NCBI GenBank assembly: GCA_019456145.1
Contig: VRUL01000005.1
Coordinates: 149,449-213,448 of the forward strand
From: Planctomycetota bacterium
GTDB taxonomy: Bacteria; Planctomycetota; Phycisphaerae; Sedimentisphaerales; Anaerobacaceae
Length of the DNA: 64,000 bases
Direction: 5' to 3'
In this document: positions 34,471 through 42,265 of the stretch, one piece after another
How positions within the stretch are numbered: position 1 is the stretch's first letter
Layout: each line of letters begins with the position of its first letter
The notes under the pieces: model-generated
What the model saw: only the letters and a program-made list of their open reading frames with translations
What the model was told of the DNA's origin: nothing
The model's database searches: none
Position numbers and translations under genes: made by a program

Positions 34471-35274
34471 ATGATGCGAATTAGATATGCTGTTTCGACA
34501 ATGATATTTTGGTGGCGGGAGAACAAACTTTCCTTTGAGCAGGAATGCCTGTTTCTGCACTCGTTAGGCTTCGGTGTGGAACTATGGCCGAATATAAAAG
34601 GGCAGAATGAGTGCCGTTACGAGAGGCGTAATTGGCCCAGGCTCGTCGAGGCTACAAAGGATATGCTGGTATCGATGCGTTCTCGCAGTGACGGGCCTAC
34701 ATTGGAGCAGTGGAATGAGCAAATCGAGTGCGCCAAGCTGCTTGATGCAAATATTGTGACCGATTTGATGGGTTTGGGTATTCGAGACGGCTCGGAGCTT
34801 GACAATTGTGATTTCGCCGCCGAGGTAGTCAAACTGGCCGATGATAATAATGTCAAGTTGTGCCTCGAAACCGGTAGTTTGCAGACACTCAAGAATATCG
34901 GCGGCAAATTTGATTCACTTTGGTATTGTCTCGATACCGGCTATGCCAATCTTGACAGGGAATTTTCTTTCAAGCAATACGTGGATGATTTGGCTCAGAG
35001 AGTTACGTATTTGCACCTGAGCGACAATTACGGGCAACTGGACGACCACGAGCGGCCTGGCTTGACGGGCGGTATAGGCCGTGAAAATTGGGAATATCTA
35101 TTTGACGGATTGAGCAAATACGATAATGACGTAATCGCTTCTTTTGAAATGAGACCCTCTATGCCGGCTGTGATGATACGGCAGGCAACTGAGTTTTTCT
35201 TTGACGAATTGCAATGGCCGAATCGCCCTCAGAGGCAACCCAGGCATGTAGGGATTATCTATAATCCAGTATAG
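34471..35274 (+). CDS. Sugar phosphate isomerase/epimerase-like TIM-barrel protein
   Basis: 267 residues from ATG 34471 (or the adjacent ATG 34474, which has GGAG 8 nt upstream). The longer open frame back to 33835 is repeat read-through. The protein has the xylose-isomerase-like/AP-endonuclease-2 barrel pattern: 'LHSLGFGVELWPN' near 30, 'LDANIVTDLMGLG', 'VKLCLETGSLQTL' with a metal-binding Glu, 'WYCLDTGYANL' with Asp, 'YLHLSDNYGQLDDHERPG' with a His/Asp pair, and 'VIASFEMRPS' with a terminal Glu. It probably isomerises or epimerises a keto sugar. It stands alone between repeats. Confidence 0.84.
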   Translation: MMRIRYAVSTMIFWWRENKLSFEQECLFLHSLGFGVELWPNIKGQNECRYERRNWPRLVEATKDMLVSMRSRSDGPTLEQWNEQIECAKLLDANIVTDLMGLGIRDGSELDNCDFAAEVVKLADDNNVKLCLETGSLQTLKNIGGKFDSLWYCLDTGYANLDREFSFKQYVDDLAQRVTYLHLSDNYGQLDDHERPGLTGGIGRENWEYLFDGLSKYDNDVIASFEMRPSMPAVMIRQATEFFFDELQWPNRPQRQPRHVGIIYNPV

Positions 35275-35323
35275 AGTAACCGCTGAGCCGCCTCCTCTTT
35301 ACTGAGGTGGATATATCATATAG

Positions 35324-35356
35324 AAAGGCTAAGGGATAATACCTTTAGCCTTTTAT
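35324..35356 (+). terminator. Rho-independent terminator, AAAGGCTAA family
   Basis: AAAGGCTAAgg ... ccTTTAGCCTTT stem followed by TTATT, 50 bp after the isomerase stop. Two related AAGGCTAA / TTAGCCTT structures lie at 36517-36590 and 36711-36745. Confidence 0.75.
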
Positions 35357-35371
35357 TCTTCCTTCGTAATA

Positions 35372-35427
35372 CTACGTCCGTGAGGGCGTAGATGGAAGTA
35401 CCCGACAAAGTCGGGCGGGCTTTGCCC
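35372..35427. repeat. Three-hairpin structured element A
   Basis: Hairpin 1 at 35372-35391 (stem CTACGTCC / GGGCGTAG with a GTGA loop), the linker ATGGAA, hairpin 2 at 35401-35415 (CCCGAC aaa GTCGGG), one base, then hairpin 3 at 35417-35427 (GGGC ttt GCCC). Element B at 36612-36668 has the same order and spacing with different stem bases. Confidence 0.75.
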
Positions 35428-35440
35428 CTCCCAGAAAATG

Positions 35441-35460
35441 CCACGTCCGTAAGGGCGTGG
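35441..35460. repeat. Single hairpin related to element A hairpin 1
   Basis: CCACGTCC gtaa GGGCGTGG: same stem as 35372-35391 except the second pair, T-A there and C-G here, and loop GTAA instead of GTGA. Both loops fit GNRA. Confidence 0.75.
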
Positions 35461-35700
35461 AAATTTACTGTTTCGTTAGCCTCTAATTGTGTCGTTAACC
35501 TCATATTGTTTTGCCTATGTGATGATGCTAAACACCTCATACCGCCGGTGAAAAACGAGAAAAATCAAGGCCTTACGGTCTATAATATTTGATATCATAG
35601 AAAAGGGCAAAAAAGGTTGACGATTCTGCGCAAATCTGTTAGATATCGAAAAACGTATGTTTTGCACATTATTCATTATATTCTTTGAGAGGTAAAGGCC

Positions 35701-36372
35701 ATGAAGACAATTGTTTTGAATGTGTTGTTGGTAGCTCTTATTCTTTTAGGCGGCTGCTCAAAAGGGGAAAGCTACGTTCGGGCCGGGTACGATTTTTCGA
35801 AGCTGACTAAAGTCGCTGTCGTAGAGGTTGCAGGAGTTGTACAAGGTGATGCGGCCAAGAATCAAATCGCCGACTTTTTTAGTATGGAACTGCTGAAAAA
35901 AGGCTATACGGTTGTGGAGCGGACACAGGTTCAGACCTTGCTTGATGAGCAGGATTTCCAGGCCTCGGATCTGACCAGTGCCGACAACGCTGTCCAAGTC
36001 GGCAAAATTCTCAATGTCCCGGTGGTACTTGTGGTTAACATACCCAGGTACGATGAAGAAATGAGCATGACAGCAAAGATGATAGATGTCGAGGATGCCA
36101 GCATTTTGTGGATGGGCAGCGCGTCCGGAACTACGGGGCGAACTTTAGCCACCATTTTCGGAGCCGCCAGTGGCGCGGTCGTCGGCGCCGTGGTCTCCGG
36201 TGGAGAAAGCGATGACCAATTATTAGGCGGTGTAATTGGCGGTATATTAGGTGGAACAGCGGGTCGGGCTCTATCGCCGCAACAGGCGGAACATTTGCAA
36301 AAGATGGCAAAGAAGATGTGTAAGGATTTGCCTCTGAGGTTCGCTGGATCGACAATAATGACGTTGCGGTAA
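35701..36372 (+). CDS. CsgG/GNA1162-like lipoprotein with glycine-zipper segment
   Basis: 223 residues. The signal peptide ends in the lipobox LGGC (Cys19), predicting lipidation. Residues about 25-140 resemble the CsgG-type fold ('LTKVAVVEVAGV', 'ELLKKGYTVVERTQVQTLLDEQDFQ', 'VGKILNVPVVLVVNI'). Then comes a Gly/Ala-rich stretch (about 145-195, 'AASGAVVGAVVSGG', 'GGVIGGILGGTAG') like a glycine-zipper membrane hairpin. CsgG-like proteins form outer-membrane assemblies; no curli genes are nearby. The next gene (minus strand) is also a glycine-zipper lipoprotein. Confidence 0.8.
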   Translation: MKTIVLNVLLVALILLGGCSKGESYVRAGYDFSKLTKVAVVEVAGVVQGDAAKNQIADFFSMELLKKGYTVVERTQVQTLLDEQDFQASDLTSADNAVQVGKILNVPVVLVVNIPRYDEEMSMTAKMIDVEDASILWMGSASGTTGRTLATIFGAASGAVVGAVVSGGESDDQLLGGVIGGILGGTAGRALSPQQAEHLQKMAKKMCKDLPLRFAGSTIMTLR

Positions 36373-36383
36373 TAAACTCTTTC

Positions 36384-36520
36384 CCAGCCGAAGTTTACGA
36401 AGCATCCGGGCCAGCCGGACTTTACGATACATCGGGGCCAGCCGAACTTTACGATACATCGGGGCCAGCGGAACTTTACGACTAAACGCCGGGCCAGCGG
36501 AACTTTACAAAGCATCAAGG
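36384..36520. repeat. Tandem array of ~27-bp units, five copies
   Basis: Unit approximately GCCAGCcGAACTTTACGAtA + CATCGGG, copies starting near 36384, 36410, 36438, 36465 and 36493. An isolated sixth copy lies at about 36679. Copies differ by 1-5 bases. No unique spacers separate them. Confidence 0.85.
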
Positions 36521-36590
36521 CTAAAAGTAGAAAAAAACTCTTGGCCTTTTACTCTTGGCCTTGTACTCTTAGCTTTGCACTTTTAGCCTT
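36517..36590. terminator. Inverted repeat with TTTTATT tail, AAGGCTAA family
   Basis: AAGGCTAAAAGT at 36517-36528 and its exact complement ACTTTTAGCCTT at 36579-36590, with four 'ctcttggcctt'-like echoes in the loop, followed by TTTATT. Downstream of the plus-strand lipoprotein, so a terminator is plausible, though the loop is long. Confidence 0.55.
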
Positions 36591-36611
36591 TTATTTCTTC
36601 GACTTTTAATA

Positions 36612-36668
36612 CTACCAGTTTCAACTGGTGGATGGAAACAACCGCCGTAGGCGGACGGGCAACGCCCG
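36612..36668. repeat. Three-hairpin structured element B
   Basis: Hairpin 1 at 36612-36631 (stem CTACCAGT / ACTGGTGG), linker with ATGGAA, hairpin 2 at 36642-36654 (CCGCC gta GGCGG), one base, hairpin 3 at 36656-36668 (CGGGC aac GCCCG). Shares AATACTAC upstream and GATGGAA after hairpin 1 with element A. Confidence 0.75.
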
Positions 36669-36710
36669 AATACGGCAATGCCAGCGGAACTTTACGAAAC
36701 ATAAAGCATC

Positions 36711-36745
36711 AAGGCTAAGAGTAGAAAAAGTCCCTTAGCCTTTTA
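36711..36745. terminator. Terminator-like hairpin, AAGGCTAA family
   Basis: AAGGCTAA ... TTAGCCTT with a TTATTA tail, 90 bp beyond the stop of the minus-strand lipoprotein gene and also downstream of the plus-strand one. It could act bidirectionally. Confidence 0.6.
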
Positions 36746-36834
36746 TTATCACTTCAGTCTGCGAGTATCCACAGCCTGGAAATGCAGACCGTTTGCTGAG
36801 CAATTACTTTAGCGAGTATTATCAGGGCATTTTC

Positions 36835-37248
36835 CTAAAAGCCGTATATCGGCTTTAGCTCTTCCTGGGTTGGAAGATGGTCATAATACTCGTTTCTGGG
36901 GCCGACGTAGCCGACACCCTGTTTTCTCAGCGATACCTGGCTTATAGAACCGTTGCTGTTGGTAATGTTGACCGTGACGGTGTTTATATCCCGGCGGAGA
37001 GAGTCCATTTCAGCTTGTGTTTTTTTCTTGTTGTCTCGGTCGCCACCTATTAAATAGCCGGCACCACCGCCTATCGCTGCTCCTATCAACGTTGATTCGG
37101 TATCGCCACCTGCCGCCTGACCAATGCCGGCACCGGCCAGCGAACCAATAAGGGCACCGGTTTGGGCATCACTCTCACAGCCGACAACGAATACCAGACC
37201 CAGGCTCACAGCAACTACCATTAAAAATAGTACTAACTTTTTAACCAT
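36835..37248 (-). CDS. Small glycine-zipper lipoprotein
   Basis: 137 residues. The signal peptide ends in a lipobox-like VVGC (Cys24). It is followed by two Gly/Ala-rich zipper segments ('TGALIGSLAGAGIGQAAGG', 'STLIGAAIGGGAGYLIGG'), then a polar, possibly coiled-coil region and a C-terminal 'SQVSLRKQGVGYVGPRNEYY'. This is the YMGG/Rick_17kDa-like glycine-zipper pattern of outer-membrane lipoproteins. A GGAGGTGC ribosome-binding site lies just before the start. It converges with the CsgG-like gene. Confidence 0.8.
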   Translation of the reverse strand: MVKKLVLFLMVVAVSLGLVFVVGCESDAQTGALIGSLAGAGIGQAAGGDTESTLIGAAIGGGAGYLIGGDRDNKKKTQAEMDSLRRDINTVTVNITNSNGSISQVSLRKQGVGYVGPRNEYYDHLPTQEELKPIYGF

Positions 37249-37654
37249 TTTGCACCTCCATTATCTTTGGTCTCTATACTCACATATCAAGGTTAAACTT
37301 TCTTTAGTTCATGCATCTATTTTATAATACTAACGGTTCAACAAACCGGTTCAAGCAAATAATCTTCAATTTAAGAAATATGAAGTTAGGGCCCTCGTAT
37401 TTTTATCGGCTATTGGGCAGTAATACTTTAAATCAGCCAAGCTGAAACTTAGACCGATGGTTATCGGCGTTGCCCGGCCGATAAGATCAAAGCACCCCCA
37501 GCTTTGCCGTCGAGGGGTGTGGAGTTTGTTTGCGGTGGGGTGGGAGTAGATTTGGGATTTGGGATTTAAGATTTCAGATTGGCTTTGATTGGGTTCGTTT
37601 TCACAAATTGCCCAATTTGACATTTTTTCATAATCCTTTGTTAATTCTTTATTT

Positions 37655-38460
37655 ACGTTCATTCGAGCATTTATCAAATTGGCTTTGATTGGGTTCGTTT
37701 TGGGTTCGTTTTTCCCGTGTTGACCAAGTGTCTTATTTACATAATCGGTTGTTGATACTTTAGTTACGTTCATTTGACTTTTTCGGAAATTGGGTTCGTT
37801 TTGCATAATTAAGGAGCAGATTTGTCGAGGATTCTTTACAAGTGTAAAGATGCCGAAGGCATGTAAATAGTTTATTAATCGCGGATTATGCAGATTTCGC
37901 GGATTTTTTAGCCACAAAAAGGCACGAAAAATTAACCACAGATTGCACAGATTTTTTGCCACAGAGGTCACAGAGGTTATTGGCCGGCTTGGTGTTCTCG
38001 GCATACTCTGCTCTAAAAGCGAGCTTTTGACGCAGAGACCTGCCTTCGTCCACAAGGCCATCAAAATGGCCTTTTTCAAAAGCCAGCTAAATAGGTGTTT
38101 TTTATCCATGTAATACACCTTTTTGATTGATTATTTACGATTTTCTATTGATTATTGAGTATTTACAGACGATTAATTTTACAAAATGGCTCCCTGCCTA
38201 AAGCATGCTGGGATTCGTGCAAGCTACTGGTTCCCTGCCTACTGCATGCAGGGACTCGCTGCTGATACTAAGACTTGCGGTTCTCCGCTTTAAATCCAAC
38301 ATGGATTCAGACTATAGACTCAAGACTACAGACTGAAGACTTCTGATTGCTCAATTTTACATTCTCAATTCTATATTTTCGTTTATATTATACCAAACTT
38401 GCCCGGAATGTTCAATAAAAACGAACAATTTTAATAAAAATTTCATATTGATACCCGCTT
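37655..38460 (-). repeat. Dispersed 'NEPN' repeat element, copy 2 (inverted relative to 33688-34215)
   Basis: Reverse complement carries the same ordered blocks as copy 1, plus extra material in the middle ('CTCTGTGACCTCTGTGGC'-type tract near 37965, palindromic GCATGC-containing stretches at 38195-38255). At its inner end a second, weaker NEPN unit repeats (about 37580-37700), so the element is internally tandem with units near 105 bp. Confidence 0.85.
38387..38415 (-). promoter_or_regulatory. Promoter carried by the dispersed repeat, copy 2
   Basis: On the minus strand: TTGAAC (38410-38415), 17-bp spacer, TATAAT (38387-38392). It points away from the HXS genes, into the repeat. Confidence 0.65.
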
Positions 38461-38489
38461 GGTAGTAAAATATGTTGGAACTTCTTATA

Positions 38490-38518
38490 TTGACGGGGAT
38501 TATGGATTAAGGTAATGT
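38490..38518 (+). promoter_or_regulatory. Candidate promoter of the HXS operon
   Basis: TTGACG, 17-bp spacer, TAATGT, about 37 bp before the first start codon. The -10 is only partly consensus. Confidence 0.45.
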
Positions 38519-38554
38519 GATGTGGGAACGAAAATGAGGTTTTAAGGAAATGAT

Positions 38555-39088
38555 ATGGAAAACGATAAAAAGCAAAATGATAATAATATAAATAAAAAAG
38601 ATTTTGATGAATACTACTTTAAAGTGTGGAAAACTTACGAACACGTAGCAATGCACTTCAATGATTTAATTATTCGATTGAGGATACAGTCAATCGGTGG
38701 ACTCGCAGCACTTGCAACGATTCTTGGAATTGTGTTGAAAAGTAATAAGGGTAATAATGAAACCTTTAATTATGGCTTCGCAATTCTGGCAATAAGTTTT
38801 CTTATACTTTGCTGGATAGCGATATGGATATTAGATTTATGTTATTACAACAGACTCCTTGAGGGTTCGGTCAACGCAATTTTAGAACTTGAGAAAAACA
38901 AGGAATCCTTTTTAGAGAAGAAAAAAATAAATTTAAGCAGAAATATAGAAAGAGCTTTTAAGGTAAGATTCGAACATGAGGAAAAAGGATGGAAGGATAG
39001 AATATTCAATGGTAGAAATGGGTTCTATCTAATTGTTCTTTCTGCTTTAGTGTTTATTCTTCTTAGTACTATTGTTTTGTGCATATGA
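38555..39088 (+). CDS. Unknown three-helix membrane protein heading the HXS locus
   Basis: 177 residues. The N-terminus is polar (Asn/Lys/Asp) with an amphipathic helix (about 20-45). Transmembrane helices are at about 47-62, 73-95 and 155-177, with a soluble Lys/Glu-rich loop (about 97-150) between the second and third. No motif is recognised. AAGGA lies 6 nt before the ATG. The gap to the hxsD start is only 19 bp, so it is in the HXS operon. It could be a transporter-like, anchoring or immunity component of the peptide system. AT-rich codon use matches the hxs genes, not the core genome. Confidence 0.78.
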   Translation: MENDKKQNDNNINKKDFDEYYFKVWKTYEHVAMHFNDLIIRLRIQSIGGLAALATILGIVLKSNKGNNETFNYGFAILAISFLILCWIAIWILDLCYYNRLLEGSVNAILELEKNKESFLEKKKINLSRNIERAFKVRFEHEEKGWKDRIFNGRNGFYLIVLSALVFILLSTIVLCI

Positions 39089-39107
39089 TATTTTAGGATG
39101 GTTAATA

Positions 39108-39446
39108 ATGGACTCTAATAATATTGAATACATGAATGATGGAAGTATTAATCTCAACTTGGATGTTAAGCTTTATTCCCGTGACGCAATTCTTAATACA
39201 ACTTATCGTTTTACGCATAAGTGCTATATCAATTTGCAAAAATATGAAGAAAAGACAGCACTGATTGTGTTTTCGCAAAAAAACGAAAACAATCGTGACA
39301 TAGAACTTTTAGTGAAAGAATTTCTAAATGAACTTATAGACCAACAGCTTAGAGTTGATATTAACAATGAAACTAAAGATATAAGAAAAATGATTATTTC
39401 CGAAGCTTTTGCTCCTCTTGAAAATATAAATGAATCAGAGAAATAA
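39108..39446 (+). CDS. hxsD: His-Xaa-Ser system protein HxsD
   Basis: 112 residues from ATG 39108 (AGGATGG box 6 nt upstream; the longer frame from 39072 overlaps the previous gene and is not needed). 'LNLDVKLYSRDAILNTTYRFTHKCYI' and the C-terminal 'VKEFLNELIDQQLRVDINNETKDIRKMIISEAF' stretches are what I know of HxsD: the 'LR..I...T..IR..I...A' ending is typical. HxsD is a small conserved partner in HXS loci with no proven function; it may present the precursor to the radical SAM enzymes. Order here is membrane protein, D, B, C, A. Confidence 0.87.
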   Translation: MDSNNIEYMNDGSINLNLDVKLYSRDAILNTTYRFTHKCYINLQKYEEKTALIVFSQKNENNRDIELLVKEFLNELIDQQLRVDINNETKDIRKMIISEAFAPLENINESEK

Positions 39447-39459
39447 CTAATTAGGTTAT

Positions 39460-40932
39460 ATGAAAAATCAAAAGAAATACAAATTCTTGCCTTTTAATTT
39501 TATGCGACTAAACGGAAGCACATTAGTTACAAATATGGGGGGTGACTTTCAAATTCTCTCTAATGAAACTTTTGACAAATTTATCAATTATAATATATGT
39601 CCAACTGATTCTATATACTTGGATTTAAAGGCCAAGCAATTTATCTATAACAACTCACCCAACTTGCCAATCCAACTGTTGGCTACGCAGTACCGCACAA
39701 AGAAGAGTTTTTTAAGGAATTTCACAGGTTTGCACATGGTAGTTGTTACTATTCGATGTAATCAAAAATGCAAATATTGCCAAGTGTCAAGTGAGGATTC
39801 TGATGCAAATGAGTATGATATGACCCCTGAAACTGCAAAAAAATGTGTTGACCTCATATTTAATACGCCTTCTCCGTATATCAAAATAGAATTTCAAGGC
39901 GGAGAACCTCTTTTGAATTTTGGTGTTGTGAAGTATATTATTGAGTATGCAGAGGAGCAAAATCACAAATATGATAAAAAACTAGAGTTCGTTATCTGCA
40001 CTAATTTGTCATCTACTAATGAGGAACAATTAGAGTTTTGTAAAATTCATAATATATATATTTCCACTTCGCTTGATGGCCCCGCCAAAATCCATAATCA
40101 AAACCGAATTATGGAAAATAAGTGTGGTAGTTATAAGGAGGTAATTAAAGGTCTCCAAAAAGCCCAGAGTGTGCTTGGCAAAGACAAAATTTCAGCACTT
40201 ATGACTACAACAAGGGCAAGCTTAGGAAAATTTCCTGAAATAGTCGACGAATATATATCGTTAGGTTTTAATTCTATTTTTTTTAGGTCGCTTAATCCAT
40301 ATGGTATGGCAAGAAAATACCAGGAAATCATCAGTTATACTACGGAAGAATTTGTGTCCTCATATTGTCAAGGGCTGGATTATATAATTGACCTTAACTT
40401 GGAAGGAACTCTATTTATTGAAGAATATGCTCGTTTGCTTTTCAAGCGTATTCTTACGCCATTTGCCACAGGATTCGTTGACTTGCAATCTCCCACAGGT
40501 GCTGGCATTGGCGGCGCCATATATGATTATGATGGAAGAGTATTTGTGGCTGATGAAGGACGTATGTTGGCCAGAAAAGGTGATACTCAATTCTTAATGG
40601 GACATGTTGACGACGGTTACAAAACTCTTTTTGGTGGTGATGTTATAAGACAAACAGTAGCTTCCTCATGTGTAGAGTGTTTACCTCAGTGTTGTGATTG
40701 TGCTTTCCAAATCTGGTGTGGAGCCGATCCCGTACGCAATTATACAACTCAAGGCGATTTGATTGGCTATAGGCCAACAAACGAATTTTGTAAGAAGAAT
40801 ATGGCTCTCATAAAGTATCTTTTGAAGAAAATCCATAATGCCCATGATGAAGTTTTAGATGTCATATGGTCTTGGATAACAGGTACATGTATAAATCTTA
40901 ATAATCTGTCTGAAACAGCGGAAAACAAATGA
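39460..40932 (+). CDS. hxsB: His-Xaa-Ser system radical SAM maturase HxsB
   Basis: 490 residues. The radical SAM cluster motif is CNQKCKYC at about residue 104 (CxxxCxxC) after 'MVVVTIR', followed by 'IEFQGGEPLLNF' (SAM-binding GGEP). A SPASM-like C-terminal domain has many Cys: 'CVECLPQCCDCAFQIWCGADPVRNY' region and a late 'FCKKN'. This matches the larger of the two maturases of HXS loci. By analogy with SPASM maturases it modifies side chains of the HxsA peptide; the actual modification is not known to me. It overlaps hxsC by 4 bp (ATGA). Confidence 0.92.
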   Translation: MKNQKKYKFLPFNFMRLNGSTLVTNMGGDFQILSNETFDKFINYNICPTDSIYLDLKAKQFIYNNSPNLPIQLLATQYRTKKSFLRNFTGLHMVVVTIRCNQKCKYCQVSSEDSDANEYDMTPETAKKCVDLIFNTPSPYIKIEFQGGEPLLNFGVVKYIIEYAEEQNHKYDKKLEFVICTNLSSTNEEQLEFCKIHNIYISTSLDGPAKIHNQNRIMENKCGSYKEVIKGLQKAQSVLGKDKISALMTTTRASLGKFPEIVDEYISLGFNSIFFRSLNPYGMARKYQEIISYTTEEFVSSYCQGLDYIIDLNLEGTLFIEEYARLLFKRILTPFATGFVDLQSPTGAGIGGAIYDYDGRVFVADEGRMLARKGDTQFLMGHVDDGYKTLFGGDVIRQTVASSCVECLPQCCDCAFQIWCGADPVRNYTTQGDLIGYRPTNEFCKKNMALIKYLLKKIHNAHDEVLDVIWSWITGTCINLNNLSETAENK

Positions 40933-42077
40933 GAAGATTGAAGTGTTACACATTGGGATTAAACAAGCCAATATTAGCTAAGGTAACCCATAACACTCAG
41001 AAAAGGAAGCTTCGTTCAGATTATGTATTATTAGCAAAAGAAAAAAGATTAGGAAACTGCAAAGGCTACCAAGCTGTTATTGTGGAGGAAGCGAGAGCAG
41101 AAATCTATGGAGAGAAACTCAAAAATTTACCTTTGATTGTAGTATCTGATGGCTTGGATGAATTAAATGAGCATGATGTTGTACAAATAATCACTAATGC
41201 AAATGAGCTATTAATTCCATATGAGTGTCAATCTCCACATAATGGTCTTTTCTTAACTAGTTCTTGTAATTCTCGATGTGTTATGTGTCCTCAGAAACCG
41301 AAACCGGATTCTGAAGACAGAGTTAGGTTTAATAAACGTTTGATAGAACTAATTGCTCCTGGTCCAGAGTACTTAACTTTAAGTGGAGGTGAACCGACAT
41401 TACTCGGAGAGCAATTAATCTATCTCATTGAAGCATGTCGAAATAAACTGCCTCAAACCAAGTTGATGCTTCTCACCAATGGTCGAAAACTGAAAGAAAT
41501 TAGTTTTGTTAACAAGCTGGCAAGAGCATCTCAAGGATATTTAGCTGTTGCTGTGGCCCTTTATGCAGATACAGATTTGGAACATGATAAGATTGTCGGT
41601 GCTTCTGGAGCATTTGAAGAAGCATTAAAAGGCTGCAATAACTTGGCTCTTTATGGATTTCAAATTGAGATTAGAATTGTGATTATGGAATTAAACTATA
41701 TGAGATTACCCCAACTTGCAGATTTTATCTACCGGAATTTAACTTATGTGTCACATATAGCCTTAATGGGATTAGAACTTCAGGAGTTAGCTAAAGAAAA
41801 CCTTGAAAAAATATGGATTGATCCTTATCAATACCAATCTCAACTCTTAGAAGCTTGTCATTTATTGCTTCGAAGAGGTTTTCGTGTTTCAATCTATAAC
41901 CACCAATTGTGTACTATACCCCAACAACTTTGGCCACTGTCAAGAAAATCGATTTCCACATGGAAAAACATATATTTACCCATATGTGAAAAATGCCAAG
42001 AAAAGCCAAATTGTGGTGGTTTTTTCACATCAGCATTGACCAGACATTCTGAGCATATTTTACCGATAAATATTTAA
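40929..42077 (+). CDS. hxsC: His-Xaa-Ser system radical SAM maturase HxsC
   Basis: 382 residues. The N-terminal 120 residues form a separate domain. The radical SAM motif CNSRCVMC follows 'GLFLTSS' near residue 113, and 'YLTLSGGEPTLLG' follows. The C-terminus has a short Cys cluster, 'CEKCQEKPNCGGFF', a reduced auxiliary-cluster site. This is the second maturase of HXS systems, always found with HxsB. Translation is coupled to hxsB through the ATGA overlap. A gap of 235 bp with its own promoter separates it from hxsA. Confidence 0.92.
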   Translation: MRRLKCYTLGLNKPILAKVTHNTQKRKLRSDYVLLAKEKRLGNCKGYQAVIVEEARAEIYGEKLKNLPLIVVSDGLDELNEHDVVQIITNANELLIPYECQSPHNGLFLTSSCNSRCVMCPQKPKPDSEDRVRFNKRLIELIAPGPEYLTLSGGEPTLLGEQLIYLIEACRNKLPQTKLMLLTNGRKLKEISFVNKLARASQGYLAVAVALYADTDLEHDKIVGASGAFEEALKGCNNLALYGFQIEIRIVIMELNYMRLPQLADFIYRNLTYVSHIALMGLELQELAKENLEKIWIDPYQYQSQLLEACHLLLRRGFRVSIYNHQLCTIPQQLWPLSRKSISTWKNIYLPICEKCQEKPNCGGFFTSALTRHSEHILPINI

Positions 42078-42217
42078 TGTATTTTTGCAGGCAGTAGATA
42101 TATTCGATAAATTGTTACTTAACATATCTTCGAGGTCCAAGCAAAAAAACCCATGCGTGTCATAAGCTATTATATAAACGAGACTTACGGGCCAGAGGGT
42201 TATGGCTAAAAAATTCA

Positions 42218-42236
42218 CCAAAAATAAAATTTTTGG
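42218..42236. promoter_or_regulatory. Perfect palindrome abutting the hxsA promoter
   Basis: CCAAAAAT aaa ATTTTTGG, ending 1 bp before the -35 hexamer. It could be a repressor or activator operator, or an AT-rich hairpin ending the hxsC transcript. Confidence 0.65.
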
Positions 42237-42237
42237 C

Positions 42238-42265
42238 TTGACATAATCGGATTAATTCATATAAT
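42238..42265 (+). promoter_or_regulatory. Consensus sigma-70 promoter of hxsA
   Basis: Perfect TTGACA (42238-42243), 16-bp spacer, perfect TATAAT (42260-42265). Predicted transcription start near 42272, so the in-frame GTG at 42271 cannot be the start codon; the ATG at 42313 with AGGGG 7 nt upstream is. Confidence 0.85.

Larger units (their letters stand above)
35275..35700. other. Intergenic region with terminator and hairpin repeats
   Basis: 426 bp before the lipoprotein gene. It holds a terminator-like hairpin, a three-hairpin element and a single hairpin, each listed separately, followed by an AT-rich promoter-like stretch (35590-35690). No coding sequence recognised. Confidence 0.6.
36373..36834. 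other. 462-bp non-coding repeat block between two lipoprotein genes
   Basis: Filled by a 27-bp tandem array, two AAGGCTAA-type inverted repeats and hairpin element B, all listed separately. ORFs reported by translation here ('VRLAPMYRKVRLA') are just the array in translation. Confidence 0.75.
37249..38554. other. 1.3-kb repeat-rich region before the HXS locus
   Basis: Holds copy 2 of the dispersed repeat on the minus strand, then unique AT-rich sequence leading to the HXS promoter. A 250-codon minus-strand ORF spans the repeat (37366-38118), but its translation is a patchwork of repeat phrases ('VTSVAKNLCNLWLIFRAFLW', 'NEPNFRKSQMNV') and I do not call it a gene. Near 37490 a CACCCCC / GGGGTG hairpin is present. 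Confidence 0.7.

Noticed and set aside
36271..36518. Minus-strand ORFs rich in 'YRKVRLA' and 'FGWPRCIVK'
   Set aside because: They are translations of the 27-bp tandem array and lie antisense to the lipoprotein gene.
36384..36520. Possible CRISPR array
   Set aside because: Units are directly adjacent with no unique spacers of 25-40 bp and no cas genes are nearby; it is an ordinary tandem repeat.
37366..38118. 250-codon minus-strand ORF
   Set aside because: Its translation is built from dispersed-repeat phrases and low-complexity tracts and has no own ribosome-binding site; called repeat read-through.
33664..38554. Transposase-bearing composite transposon
   Set aside because: The inverted repeats contain no transposase or recombinase gene, so only a dispersed-repeat pair is claimed.
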